Source of the DNA: Synergistaceae bacterium
GTDB lineage: Bacteria; Synergistota; Synergistia; Synergistales; Aminobacteriaceae
DNA length: 14,787 nucleotides
Direction: 5' to 3'
NCBI GenBank assembly: GCA_017446645.1
Contig: JAFSQO010000511.1
Location: 1 to 14,787, forward strand
Of this stretch, positions 1 through 7,933 are shown in pieces. Made by a program: the position numbers and the translations under genes. How positions within the stretch are numbered: position 1 is the stretch's first letter; every line of letters begins with the position of its first letter. A model generated the notes under the pieces. The model saw nothing but the letters and a program-made list of their open reading frames with translations. It did not search any database and was not told the DNA's origin.

Positions 1-1031
1 AGGCTCGTCAAATCATGGAACAGGACCCGATTCATAATTGCGTAAGGCTTGATTGGCGCGACAAGGTAGCAGTGTTCAGACCACAGGTTCGCAAAGACAG
101 AATGCAGGCTCTTGGACTGACACGGCCTCAGATTAACAATGCAGTCTTGGCAGGAACTACAGGCGTTACAGTCGGAGCTTTCCGGGACGGCGACAGGTCA
201 TTAGCCATATTGTTCACTCTCACACCTGAAGAAAGGCACAGGATTCAAAACTTGCAGTCATTGCCTATATGGGCACCGGCTGTAAATCAAACTGTCACTC
301 TGGGGAGCATTATCTCGGATATTACGCTATCTCACGAAGATAATATAATCATGAGAAAGAACCGCAGGCGTGTCCTAACAGTCGCAAGCGATGTAGTTTT
401 GGGCAGCAATGTCTCAGAAATGCAGGAGAGAATCAGGGCTGAAGTCGAAGCTATCCCATTACCTCCGGGATACTCGTTTGAGTGGGGAGGCGAAGACGAG
501 AGTCAGAAAGATGCAATGTCGGGAATGTCAAAGCTCTTTGTGCCGTGTTTACTCGCTATGTTCACTATAATGGTATTTTTATTTAACGGATTCAAACAGA
601 CATTTATTATATTTATATCAATTCCGTTAATCATAATCGGCGTAACACTTGGTCTTGTTATTGCTCATAAGCCCCTTGATTTTCTCTCTATCGTGGGAAT
701 ATTAAGCCTTGTCGGAATGCTTGCGAAGAACTCTATAGTGCTGTTAGACCAGGTTGCCGGCGATTTTGCTTCCGGTAAAGACAAATATCTCTCAATCATA
801 GAAACAGGAGTCAGCCGTCTAAGACCCGTAGCAATGTCAGCGATTACTACAGTACTAGGCATGATTCCGTTAATATGGGACAGCATGTTCGGACCTATGG
901 CTGTTACTATCATGGGAGGCTTGACGGTCAGCACGGTTCTTACAATGATATTTATTCCCGTAATGACTGCGGTGTTCTACAAAGTTCCCTGTCCAGATGA
1001 TTATGATGATGATTATGATAAAGATGAATGA
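1..1031 (+). CDS. RND efflux transporter permease subunit, C-terminal part (5' end outside window)
   Basis: This is the C-terminal third of an inner-membrane RND drug/proton antiporter (AcrB/MexB-like), which exports amphiphilic compounds through a tripartite complex. The frame is open to the left edge (codons before the first ATG at 15 read A-R-Q-I), so that ATG is internal and the gene is truncated by the window. Counting from that ATG, residues 1-165 are the second periplasmic porter region. Five membrane segments follow at about 172-190, 196-218, 222-245, 272-290 and 297-323, matching TM8-TM12. GMLAKNSIVLLDQ holds the TM10 lysine (K238) used in proton relay, and SRLRPVAMSAITTVLGMIPL is a family signature. 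The tail is strongly acidic (DDYDDDYDKDE). The adaptor gene follows 13 bases later, so pump precedes adaptor, the reverse of acrAB. The substrate cannot be read from the sequence. Confidence 0.95.
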   Translation, partial: ARQIMEQDPIHNCVRLDWRDKVAVFRPQVRKDRMQALGLTRPQINNAVLAGTTGVTVGAFRDGDRSLAILFTLTPEERHRIQNLQSLPIWAPAVNQTVTLGSIISDITLSHEDNIIMRKNRRRVLTVASDVVLGSNVSEMQERIRAEVEAIPLPPGYSFEWGGEDESQKDAMSGMSKLFVPCLLAMFTIMVFLFNGFKQTFIIFISIPLIIIGVTLGLVIAHKPLDFLSIVGILSLVGMLAKNSIVLLDQVAGDFASGKDKYLSIIETGVSRLRPVAMSAITTVLGMIPLIWDSMFGPMAVTIMGGLTVSTVLTMIFIPVMTAVFYKVPCPDDYDDDYDKDE

Positions 1032-1044
1032 AGAGGTGTAAATC

Positions 1045-2190
1045 ATGAAAAAACTTTTTAGTGCGATTGTCCTGATAGCTATCGTTGCAGGGGCATATTA
1101 CGGTCTCGAAGTTCTCAGGGGTCAGAAAGAAGAAGCTGCAAAAGTCGAAGTTGTCAGGCCAGTAAAGACAGTGATTATTAACAGTGCAGGCAACGGCGGA
1201 GTCTGGCGTTACTACGGAACACTTCAGGGAGGCAGACGCGTTGATTTATCGTTCAGGGTGTCAGGACCTCTCAGGACTATACGGGTCGACAAGGGTGCTT
1301 CAGTCAGACAGGGTGAATTACTTGCGACTTTAGACCCCAGAGATTACCAGACGAGATTAAAGCAGGCGAGAAGCTCTCAGGCTCAGGCAAAGGCACAGTA
1401 TGACAACGCAACGGCAAACTTCAGGCGTTACGAGAATCTCTACAGGGAGCGCGTTATCCCTAAGGCAACTTATGACACTTATAAGACTCAGATGGACGTA
1501 GCGAAATCAGCTCTTGACGCAGCAGCAGCTTCTACGGCTTCAGTACTGGACTCAGTCCGGGATACGGAACTCAGGGCACCATTTAACGGGGTAATCGTTG
1601 ACAGAATGGCCGAAAACTTTCAGGACGTAACGGCAAAGCAGGCAATATTCAGCCTTCAGGACATATCAACGCTTGATATAGTCTTCAACGTTCCGGACAC
1701 TGATGTTATATGGGCATCACAGGCGGCTCTCGTCAAGGGCAACAGGGTAACGCTCCGGGCAATGTTTGACGCTTTACCGGGCAAGGTGTTCCCGTTGGAA
1801 GTCAAAGAAATCGTGATGCAGGCCGACAGAAGCACTAACACATTTCCCGTTACTGCCGTAATGCCGAGTCAGGCCGGGATTGCGCTCTTGCCTGGAATGT
1901 CCGCAACTGTTGAAGCAGAATTACACGAGGACAGCAAATCTAAATCTGACAATATGCCTTATATCGTACCTGAGACTGCCTTAATCAACGAGAGCGGCAA
2001 AAATTTTGTGTGGTGCTGTGAGGACAATCAGGTTCACAGGGTTCCGGTTACGGCAGGACTCCCGCTGAATGACGGCACTATAGAGATTTCAGGGAGTGAG
2101 TTAAGAGACGGTGATTGCATTGTTACGGCAGGTGCAAGTTTATTACATGAAGGCCAGAGAGTCAGACTCATGACAGTTGGCAGTAAGTAA
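1045..2190 (+). CDS. RND efflux periplasmic adaptor (membrane fusion protein, HlyD/AcrA family)
   Basis: This protein would bridge the inner-membrane pump encoded just upstream and an outer-membrane channel. The 381 residues start with a signal-anchor (MKK, then hydrophobic residues 5-24). No lipobox cysteine is visible, so it is probably membrane-anchored rather than a lipoprotein. The two halves of the lipoyl/barrel-sandwich domain are at about 62-100 (RVSGPLRTIRVDKGASVRQG) and 172-205 (LRAPFNGVIVDR). Between them, residues 100-172 form an Ala/Gln-rich alpha-hairpin. A beta-barrel follows at about 208-290 and a membrane-proximal domain reaches the C terminus. The ATG is preceded by AAGAGGTG at 1031-1038, which overlaps the pump's stop codon, indicating co-transcription. 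The length is typical of the family. No outer-membrane factor gene is in the window; it may lie upstream. Confidence 0.93.
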   Translation: MKKLFSAIVLIAIVAGAYYGLEVLRGQKEEAAKVEVVRPVKTVIINSAGNGGVWRYYGTLQGGRRVDLSFRVSGPLRTIRVDKGASVRQGELLATLDPRDYQTRLKQARSSQAQAKAQYDNATANFRRYENLYRERVIPKATYDTYKTQMDVAKSALDAAAASTASVLDSVRDTELRAPFNGVIVDRMAENFQDVTAKQAIFSLQDISTLDIVFNVPDTDVIWASQAALVKGNRVTLRAMFDALPGKVFPLEVKEIVMQADRSTNTFPVTAVMPSQAGIALLPGMSATVEAELHEDSKSKSDNMPYIVPETALINESGKNFVWCCEDNQVHRVPVTAGLPLNDGTIEISGSELRDGDCIVTAGASLLHEGQRVRLMTVGSK

Positions 2191-2200
2191 AGGAGACATC

Positions 2201-4189
2201 ATGAAAAAATTTATTGCATTATTTTTTGCAGGAATATTAATAGCTTCGTCATGCTTTGCCGCTGAAGTTGAAGTTAAAGCTGAATTCGATGACGCTTCGG
2301 ACTTCACAAAGAGAGCCAATTCAGAATGGTACACAAGGCTTGACTTCAAAGATAACAGCGAGAGAGAGAATGCTTCACGGGGCCTCATCGAGGGCAATAA
2401 CGCGCTTGAAATTCGAGACAGTAAAGGCTCAGTAGTCTGGAACGCAGCAAAGTATAATTACATGCAGTACGTTAAATCACAGGAAATTCCGGATACAGTG
2501 AACCCCAGTTTATGGCGCAATACCGTTAATAATTCCTATGCAGGACTCTTCAAAGTGTGTGACGGCATTTATCAGGTCAGGGGCTTTGACATGGCTAACA
2601 TGACATTCATCAAGACAGATAGCGGCTGGATAATCTTTGATGTCATGATGTGCACTGAGACCGCTGAAGCAGCAATTGACCTCATGACTAAACACTTCGG
2701 CGAACTCGACATTAAGGCCATACTCTACAGTCATAGCCACGTTGATCATTACGGCGGTATCGAAGGCGTGATTAATAAAGATGACGCTGCCGACGCGAAT
2801 TTGCCTCTTTCTGAGCAGCTTAAATCCGGCAAAGTAGTAATCATTGCCCCTGAAGGTTTCTTAGAGCACGCAGTCTCAGAGAATATCTATGCAGGTATCG
2901 CAATGAAGAGGCGCGCAGAGTATCAGTACGGGGTCAGACTCAAGGCAGGCAATAAAGGCGCAATGTCAATAGGCATAGGACTCGGACAGGCAACGGGAAC
3001 TGTTGGACTCCTTGCTCCGACTTATGTAGTAAAATCTAACGAGAAAATTATTATTGACGGTCTCGAAGTTGAAATTCAGCTTACACCAGGAACAGAAGCC
3101 CCTGCGGAAATGAATGCTTATTTCCCAAAGTATAATGCTCTATGGCTTGCCGAGAACTGCACGGGGACTTTGCACAATATTTACACTCTAAGGGGTGCAG
3201 AAGTCAGGGATTCAGCTGCATGGTCAAAGTATATAGTAGAAGCATTGCAGCTCTTCGGCGACAAGACAGATGTTGTCTTTCAGAGTCATAACTGGCCTCA
3301 CTGGGGAAATGATAACGTGAAGACCTACATGGCAAATACTGCGGCGATCTATAAATTCATTTACGACCAGACTCTTTTTTATATCAACAAGGGTTATACT
3401 TCTACAGAGATTGCTGAGTTAATAAAACTTCCTGACGAACTCGATAAAATCTGGTACACCAGGCAATATTACGGAACGTTAATCCATAACTCCAAAGCAG
3501 TCTACCAGAAATATATGGGCTGGTATGATGCTAACCCTGTGAATTTGAATTTGCTTACACCTGAGAAATCAGCCAAGAAATTAATCGAATATCTCGGCGA
3601 TGTTGATGAAGTCCTCAAGAAGGCAAGACGTGACTATGACAACGGCGAATATCAATGGGTAGCTCAAATCACGAAGGAAATAATTTTTGCGGATCCCTCA
3701 AACAAAGCAGCCAGAGAACTTTGCGCAAAGGCCCTTGAGCAGCTTGCCTATCAGTCAGAAAGCGGGACATGGCGGAATGCTTATTTGACAGCCTCTCTTG
3801 AACTCCGTGAAGGGACAGTTCATACAGGCAGATACGGCAGCAATATTGCGAACATGATGCAGGATATGACGATGTCGATGATTTTGGATTACGTAGCAAT
3901 CAGGAATGATGATTTTGCTGCTCAGAACGCTGACGTTAAAATTAATCTTGTAATCACTGACACTGACGAGTCATTTTTCGTTGAACGCAGGCACGGGGTT
4001 ATCTTAGTGTTCAATGACGAGACAAGAGATAATGCGGACTTGAGCGTTACTTGCACCAAAATGCAGTTCATAGCATTGTTAGCCGACCAGTCACCAGAAG
4101 TCAAACTGGAAGGAAACATTACAGCGTTGAGAAAACTGTTCGCATTCTGTGAGAACTTCACCCCTGACTTCAACGTCATTGAGCCTTAG
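2201..4189 (+). CDS. Secreted alkylsulfatase (SdsA1/YjcS/BDS1-type metallo-beta-lactamase-fold hydrolase)
   Basis: This is a predicted binuclear-metal hydrolase of the linear alkylsulfatase family, whose characterised members cleave SDS-like alkyl sulfates to alcohol and sulfate. I start it at ATG 2201 (662 residues) because AAAGGAGAC lies just upstream and the protein then opens with a signal peptide (MKKFIALFFAGILIASSCFA|AEV). The longer frame from 2177 overlaps the adaptor gene and spoils that signal. Order of parts: MBL domain with HSHVDHYGG (H178, H180, D182, H183), the GTEAPAEM segment near 299, AENCTGTLHNIYTLRG (E318, H325) and QSHNWPHWG (H363); an alpha-helical dimerisation domain at about 390-520; and an SCP2-like C-terminal domain at about 540-662. 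Length and motifs match the family closely. It starts 10 bases after the adaptor gene. The natural substrate, such as a host or dietary sulfate ester, is unknown. Confidence 0.92.
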   Translation: MKKFIALFFAGILIASSCFAAEVEVKAEFDDASDFTKRANSEWYTRLDFKDNSERENASRGLIEGNNALEIRDSKGSVVWNAAKYNYMQYVKSQEIPDTVNPSLWRNTVNNSYAGLFKVCDGIYQVRGFDMANMTFIKTDSGWIIFDVMMCTETAEAAIDLMTKHFGELDIKAILYSHSHVDHYGGIEGVINKDDAADANLPLSEQLKSGKVVIIAPEGFLEHAVSENIYAGIAMKRRAEYQYGVRLKAGNKGAMSIGIGLGQATGTVGLLAPTYVVKSNEKIIIDGLEVEIQLTPGTEAPAEMNAYFPKYNALWLAENCTGTLHNIYTLRGAEVRDSAAWSKYIVEALQLFGDKTDVVFQSHNWPHWGNDNVKTYMANTAAIYKFIYDQTLFYINKGYTSTEIAELIKLPDELDKIWYTRQYYGTLIHNSKAVYQKYMGWYDANPVNLNLLTPEKSAKKLIEYLGDVDEVLKKARRDYDNGEYQWVAQITKEIIFADPSNKAARELCAKALEQLAYQSESGTWRNAYLTASLELREGTVHTGRYGSNIANMMQDMTMSMILDYVAIRNDDFAAQNADVKINLVITDTDESFFVERRHGVILVFNDETRDNADLSVTCTKMQFIALLADQSPEVKLEGNITALRKLFAFCENFTPDFNVIEP

Positions 4190-4217
4190 TATCGGGTGGG
4201 GCGGCATGGGGCTTTCT

Positions 4218-4226
4218 TGGTATAAT
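4218..4226 (+). promoter_or_regulatory. Extended -10 promoter for serC-serA
   Basis: TTGGTATAAT contains a perfect TATAAT at 4221-4226 preceded by TG-N (4218-4220), an extended -10 element. The -35 region 17 bases upstream is G-rich and does not resemble TTGACA, which extended -10 promoters tolerate. Transcription would start near 4233, about 45 bases before the serC start codon and downstream of the alkylsulfatase stop. This makes serC-serA a separate transcription unit. No convincing terminator is visible between 4190 and 4217. Confidence 0.6.
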
Positions 4227-4276
4227 TATGCACGAAAAATTACAGGACTAACTGACAAAAGGAGAAAAGAATCAAC

Positions 4277-5362
4277 TTGAGCAGAGTTTATAATTTCAGT
4301 GCAGGCCCCGCAGTTCTGCCCGATGAAGTGTTAAGGACAGCACAGTCAGAATTACTTGAGTACGGCAATTCCGGAATGTCCGTAATGGAAATGAGTCACA
4401 GGTCAAAAGATTTTGAGGACATCCTCGACGAAGCAGAGAAGAATCTGCGTACCCTGATGAATATTCCTGATAACTATAAAGTGTTGTTTCTTCAGGGCGG
4501 AGGCTTTACCCAGTTCGCAATGATCCCCATGAACCTGATGATAAACAGATCGGCAGGCTATATAGTAACTGGTCAATGGTCCAAGAAGGCAGCCGGTGAA
4601 GCAAAGATTTTCGGGACAGTTCACGAACTCGCAAGCAGTGCTGATAAAAATTTCTCGTACATTCCGGAGCTTGGCGATTTAAATATCCCTGAAGATTTGG
4701 ATTACGTCTATATTTGCCAGAATGAGACAGTTCACGGTACGACTATAAAGACCCTTCCCAATACTAAGGGCAAAACTCTCGTATCTGATATTTCGTCAAT
4801 GTTCCTGAGTGAGCCTCTTGACGTGACTAAATACGGCCTGTTGTTCGGAGGCGTTCAGAAAAACGTAGGCCCTGCAGGTGTGGTAATCGTGATAGTTCGT
4901 GAGGACTTAATCCGTGATGACGTACTGCCTTTTACTCCTACTATGATGAAGTACAAGACCCATGCTGACAATAAATCTTTATTTAACACCCCGCCATGTT
5001 ACGGGATTTATATTTGCGGTTTAGTCTTTAAGTGGCTGCTGAAACTCGGAGGAGTCAATGCAATTCACAAGATTAACCAGGCTAAGGCAAAGCTTCTCTA
5101 TGACTATCTTGACAGCTCGAAATTATTTCACGGCACAGTCGAGAAAAAAGACAGGTCACTGATGAATGTACCGTTTGTGACAGGCAGCCGGGAACTTGAT
5201 GCAGAATTCGTAAATGCAGCTACTCAAGCAGGTTTGAAGAACATCAAGGGTCATCGCTCGGTCGGAGGCATGAGGGCTTCACTCTATAACGCAATGCCTG
5301 TTGAGGGAGTTGCCAAGCTGGTTGATTTCATGGCAGAATTTGAGAAGGCGCATATATCATGA
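4277..5362 (+). CDS. serC: Phosphoserine aminotransferase
   Basis: A PLP enzyme that converts 3-phosphohydroxypyruvate plus glutamate to O-phosphoserine plus 2-oxoglutarate, the second step of serine synthesis; family members also act in pyridoxal phosphate synthesis. The start is a TTG codon at 4277. It gives the family's characteristic N terminus MSRVYNFSAGPAVLP, and GGAG lies at 4261-4264, about 12 bases upstream. No ATG fits better. GNSGMSVMEMSHRS (30-43) and LQGGGFTQF (72-80) are conserved phosphate- and PLP-binding segments. SDISSMFLSEPLD precedes GGVQKNVGPAG, where K195 is the expected PLP Schiff-base lysine. The 361-residue length is standard. Its stop overlaps the start of the dehydrogenase gene (ATGA), so the two are translationally coupled. 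Confidence 0.97.
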   Translation: MSRVYNFSAGPAVLPDEVLRTAQSELLEYGNSGMSVMEMSHRSKDFEDILDEAEKNLRTLMNIPDNYKVLFLQGGGFTQFAMIPMNLMINRSAGYIVTGQWSKKAAGEAKIFGTVHELASSADKNFSYIPELGDLNIPEDLDYVYICQNETVHGTTIKTLPNTKGKTLVSDISSMFLSEPLDVTKYGLLFGGVQKNVGPAGVVIVIVREDLIRDDVLPFTPTMMKYKTHADNKSLFNTPPCYGIYICGLVFKWLLKLGGVNAIHKINQAKAKLLYDYLDSSKLFHGTVEKKDRSLMNVPFVTGSRELDAEFVNAATQAGLKNIKGHRSVGGMRASLYNAMPVEGVAKLVDFMAEFEKAHIS

Positions 5363-6546
5363 TTGACCCTAAACACAGAAAAATCTTTTGCCTGAATAAT
5401 ATTGCCCGGATTGGCCTCGATAAATTCCGGGCAGGTTATGACATAGCCTCTAATCTTGACGAAGCAGCAGGTGTACTTGTGCGTTCGGCTGATATGCTTT
5501 CTATGAGCTTTCCTGAAGGTCTGAGGGCCATAGCGCGAGCCGGTGCAGGAGTGAATAATATCCCAATCGAAAATTGCTCAGAACACGGCGTAGTAGTCTT
5601 TAACACTCCCGGAGCAAATGCAAATTCAGTGAAGGAGTTAGTGCTCGCCGGTTTATTGCTTGCTTCACGGGACATTTACGGGGGCATTAAGTGGGTTCGC
5701 GACAATTCAGGAGAGTCAGACATTGCGAAACTCACAGAGAAAGCCAAGAAGAATTTTGCAGGCCACGAAATTACCGGCAAGACTTTAGGAGTTATAGGGC
5801 TTGGAGCAATCGGAGTCCGTGTAGCAAACGCAGCTGTCTCGCTTGGCATGAACGTACTGGGCTATGATCCGTATTTGTCACTGAAATCTGCGTGGATGCT
5901 GAGTCCCATGATAAGGCACGCTGATACCCCTGAAGAAGTTTATTCTCAGAGCGATTTCGTTACGATTCATGTTCCTGCAATGGACTCTACAAGGCACATG
6001 ATTAACTCTCAGGTCATTGCGAAGATGAAGCACGGCATAAAAATATTAAACTTTGCCCGTGATGTCCTAGTCGATGAAGCGGCATTGAGTTCAGCCCTTG
6101 AGTCAGGTCATGTAGCGAAATATATCTCGGATTTCCCTAACTCAACGAGCGCGAAACTTCCAAACGCTATAATTCTGCCTCATTTGGGAGCATCAACAGA
6201 AGAGGCCGAAGATAACTGCGCAGTCATGGCTGTAGTCCAGATTCAGGATTATCTCGATAATGGGAATATTACGAACTCAGTGAATTATCCGGATTTGAAT
6301 GCGGGAGTCTGCGAGACTGAAGCACGAGTTGCGATCTTACACCGCAATATCCCTAACATGTTGTCGCAGATAACATCATTCTTTGGCAATAATAAGCTCA
6401 ACATCGAGAACCTGCTGAACAAGGCACGGGGCAAATACGCATACACCTTGCTTGATATTTCTCACAAGATGCCAGAGGACACAGTAGAGAGACTTCGCGA
6501 AATAGAGGGCGTATTACGAGTCAGACGTGTCTTTGAGAGAGTGTAA
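5359..6546 (+). CDS. serA: D-3-phosphoglycerate dehydrogenase with C-terminal ACT domain
   Basis: Oxidises 3-phosphoglycerate to 3-phosphohydroxypyruvate with NAD+, the first step of serine synthesis; the product is the substrate of the enzyme encoded immediately upstream. The ATG overlaps the serC TGA, with GAAGG at 5344-5348 as a modest ribosome site. The 395 residues contain a substrate-binding part (ARAGAGVNNIP, FNTPGANANSVKEL), a Rossmann fold (GLGAIG at 147-152, then D170 for the NAD ribose), R234 in NFARDVLVDE and H275 in LPHLGASTEEAEDNCAVMAV. An ACT domain at about 320-395 (VAILHRNIPNMLSQITSFF) may bind serine for feedback control. The usual catalytic Glu in the xxDVFxxEP loop is absent; the segment reads ISDFPNSTSAKLPN. 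This resembles a PGDH clade I recall from anaerobes, so I still call it SerA. Confidence 0.94.
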   Translation: MIDPKHRKIFCLNNIARIGLDKFRAGYDIASNLDEAAGVLVRSADMLSMSFPEGLRAIARAGAGVNNIPIENCSEHGVVVFNTPGANANSVKELVLAGLLLASRDIYGGIKWVRDNSGESDIAKLTEKAKKNFAGHEITGKTLGVIGLGAIGVRVANAAVSLGMNVLGYDPYLSLKSAWMLSPMIRHADTPEEVYSQSDFVTIHVPAMDSTRHMINSQVIAKMKHGIKILNFARDVLVDEAALSSALESGHVAKYISDFPNSTSAKLPNAIILPHLGASTEEAEDNCAVMAVVQIQDYLDNGNITNSVNYPDLNAGVCETEARVAILHRNIPNMLSQITSFFGNNKLNIENLLNKARGKYAYTLLDISHKMPEDTVERLREIEGVLRVRRVFERV

Positions 6547-6553
6547 AACATTA

Positions 6554-6596
6554 GTGAAACCCCCTCCCAACCTCAAGGCATTTAGGGGGGTATCAC
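6554..6596. terminator. Hairpin between convergent serA and argD, probable bidirectional terminator
   Basis: GTGAAACCCCCT (6554-6565) pairs with AGGGGGGTATCAC (6584-6596) apart from one bulged G and one A/A mismatch, around an 18-base loop. It fills most of the 55-base gap between the convergent serA and argD stops. The downstream side on + is only TTTCACTATTT and the - side has no U tract, so intrinsic termination may be weak. Its sequence also resembles the repeat between argB and argD. Confidence 0.55.
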
Positions 6597-6601
6597 TTTC
6601 A

Positions 6602-7762
6602 CTATTTACAGGCTTTCTTGATGACTTCAGCAGCCTTCGCGAGTAACTCATCCGGGATATTCAGTGCCGGAAGCAATCTCACCCTGTCCTTTGCAGTGAG
6701 ACATAACACGCCGTTATTCATGCATTGATTTACTATTTCTTTGGCAGGTTTTGCAGTCTTGAGGCCAATCATTAAGCCCATTCCTGAGACCTGCTCGATG
6801 CCCTGAGAATTTGTGAAAGCGTCAAACAGGAATTTGCTTTTTGCTCTGACTCCTGCAAGCAACTCGTCATCAATGCGCTCGAGAACACTTACTGCTCCTG
6901 CTGCTGCTATGGGATTGCCTCCGAATGTTGAGCCGTGATCACCGGGCCTTAAAGTGTCCTTGACTTTCTCACCCATTAACGTAGCTCCCATTGGAAGACC
7001 GCCTGCAAGACCTTTCGCTGTCGAGACTATATCGGGCTGAATGTCATAGTTCATGTAGCTGTATAACTTGCCTGAACGTCCGTTGCCTGTCTGGACTTCA
7101 TCGACTATTAAGACAATATCATTATCTTTCGCGAACTGTGCAACTTTCTTAACGTAATCAGGACTTAACGGAATAACACCGCCCTCGCCTTGGACGCACT
7201 CTATCATGATGGCTGCTGTCTTGTGAATTTTAGCGTATGACTCAATCTCGCCGAAATTGTCTGCTTCTGCATTAACGAAGCCCGGAGTCAGTGGCCTGAA
7301 TAATTCGTGATAATGTACTTGTCCTGTAGCTGCAAGAGTAGTGATAGTCCTGCCGTGAAAAGAATTTCTCAGTGTTATAATCGTGTAGCAGTCATCACCC
7401 TTTTTGTCAGCTGCATACTTTCTTGCGACTTTGATGGCACACTCGTTAGCTTCAGCTCCTGAATTCGAGAAGAAGACGCGCTTTAAACCTGTACGCTCGC
7501 ATAAAATCTTGGCGACTTTGACACAAGGCTCAGTGTAATACAAGTTCGACATGTGCTGAACCTTGCCTATTTGCTCACAGACTGCACTGCGCCATACTTC
7601 ATCTGATACACCGAAAGAGTTTACGGCGATACCTGAAGTCATATCGATATAGTCCCTGCCGTCTATGTCAGTTACGATAGAGCCTTTACCTGACACTATC
7701 ACTATCGGGAAGCGGCTGTACGTACCTGCTATATATTCTCTGTCCTGTTCCTGAATGTTCAT
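6602..7762 (-). CDS. argD: Acetylornithine aminotransferase
   Basis: A PLP-dependent class III aminotransferase that makes N2-acetylornithine from N-acetylglutamate semialdehyde and glutamate, the fourth step of ornithine synthesis; relatives also act on succinyldiaminopimelate. The 386 residues are of usual length. MTSGIAVNSFG (41-51), FFSNSGAEANECAIKVARKY (97-116; the cofactor phosphate loop), NSFHGRT (133-139), ECVQGEGGV (188-196), DEVQTGNGRSG (D221 contacts the pyridine nitrogen) and STAKGLAGGLPMGA (K250, Schiff-base lysine) are all present. The ATG at 7760-7762 is preceded, 8 bases away, by the perfect ribosome site AAGGAGG (complement of 7771-7777). It follows argB in transcription order across a 171-base gap filled by a GC-rich repeat, so its expression may be partly uncoupled from argCB. 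Confidence 0.95.
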   Translation of the reverse strand: MNIQEQDREYIAGTYSRFPIVIVSGKGSIVTDIDGRDYIDMTSGIAVNSFGVSDEVWRSAVCEQIGKVQHMSNLYYTEPCVKVAKILCERTGLKRVFFSNSGAEANECAIKVARKYAADKKGDDCYTIITLRNSFHGRTITTLAATGQVHYHELFRPLTPGFVNAEADNFGEIESYAKIHKTAAIMIECVQGEGGVIPLSPDYVKKVAQFAKDNDIVLIVDEVQTGNGRSGKLYSYMNYDIQPDIVSTAKGLAGGLPMGATLMGEKVKDTLRPGDHGSTFGGNPIAAAGAVSVLERIDDELLAGVRAKSKFLFDAFTNSQGIEQVSGMGLMIGLKTAKPAKEIVNQCMNNGVLCLTAKDRVRLLPALNIPDELLAKAAEVIKKACK

Positions 7763-7784
7763 GAATTAATCCTCCTTAAAATAT

Positions 7785-7931
7785 GACCCCTCTAAATCTC
7801 CCCTTGACATGGGCGACTTCCTTCTTTCTCCTTCCCCTGTTAAGGGGAGGGCCGGGGTAGGGTCTCTCCCAAAAAGCGTTAAGGGGAGGGCCGGGGTAGG
7901 GTCTTACCACCACAAGGCCGGGATAGGGTCT
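7785..7931. repeat. GC-rich palindromic repeat element (REP/MITE-like) with multiplied right arm
   Basis: The left arm at 7785-7805 (GACCCCTCTAAATCTCCCCT..) and right arms ending ...GGGTC are imperfect inverted repeats of each other. The right arm appears as two identical 27-base copies (7839-7865 and 7878-7904, start-to-start spacing 39), sharing the core GGAGGGCCGGGGTAGGG, plus a degenerate third copy (7914-7931, AAGGCCGGGATAGGGTCT). A compact hairpin lies inside it at 7830-7851: CCTTCCCCT pairs with AGGGGAGGG around GTTA. It fills the argB-argD gap and would be transcribed in the argCBD message. The open frame crossing it on + is low-complexity and not a gene. Confidence 0.75.
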
Positions 7932-7933
7932 CT

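Noticed and set aside
665..934. Open frames opposite the RND, sulfatase, mnmE, CCA-like and peptidase genes
   Set aside because: They lie wholly inside strongly supported genes on the other strand, lack ribosome sites and recognisable motifs.
2177..2200. Upstream ATG extending the alkylsulfatase by 8 residues
   Set aside because: It overlaps the adaptor gene, has no ribosome site, and would put MAVSKGDI ahead of an otherwise normal signal peptide; ATG 2201 has AAAGGAG in place.
4190..4217. Possible terminator after the alkylsulfatase gene
   Set aside because: The G-rich stretch has only a 4-base AGCC/GGCT pairing and no U tract.
7785..7931. CRISPR-like array
   Set aside because: Only two exact units and one degenerate unit, spacers of about 12 and 9 bases, no cas genes; the arms are inverted repeats of a palindrome.
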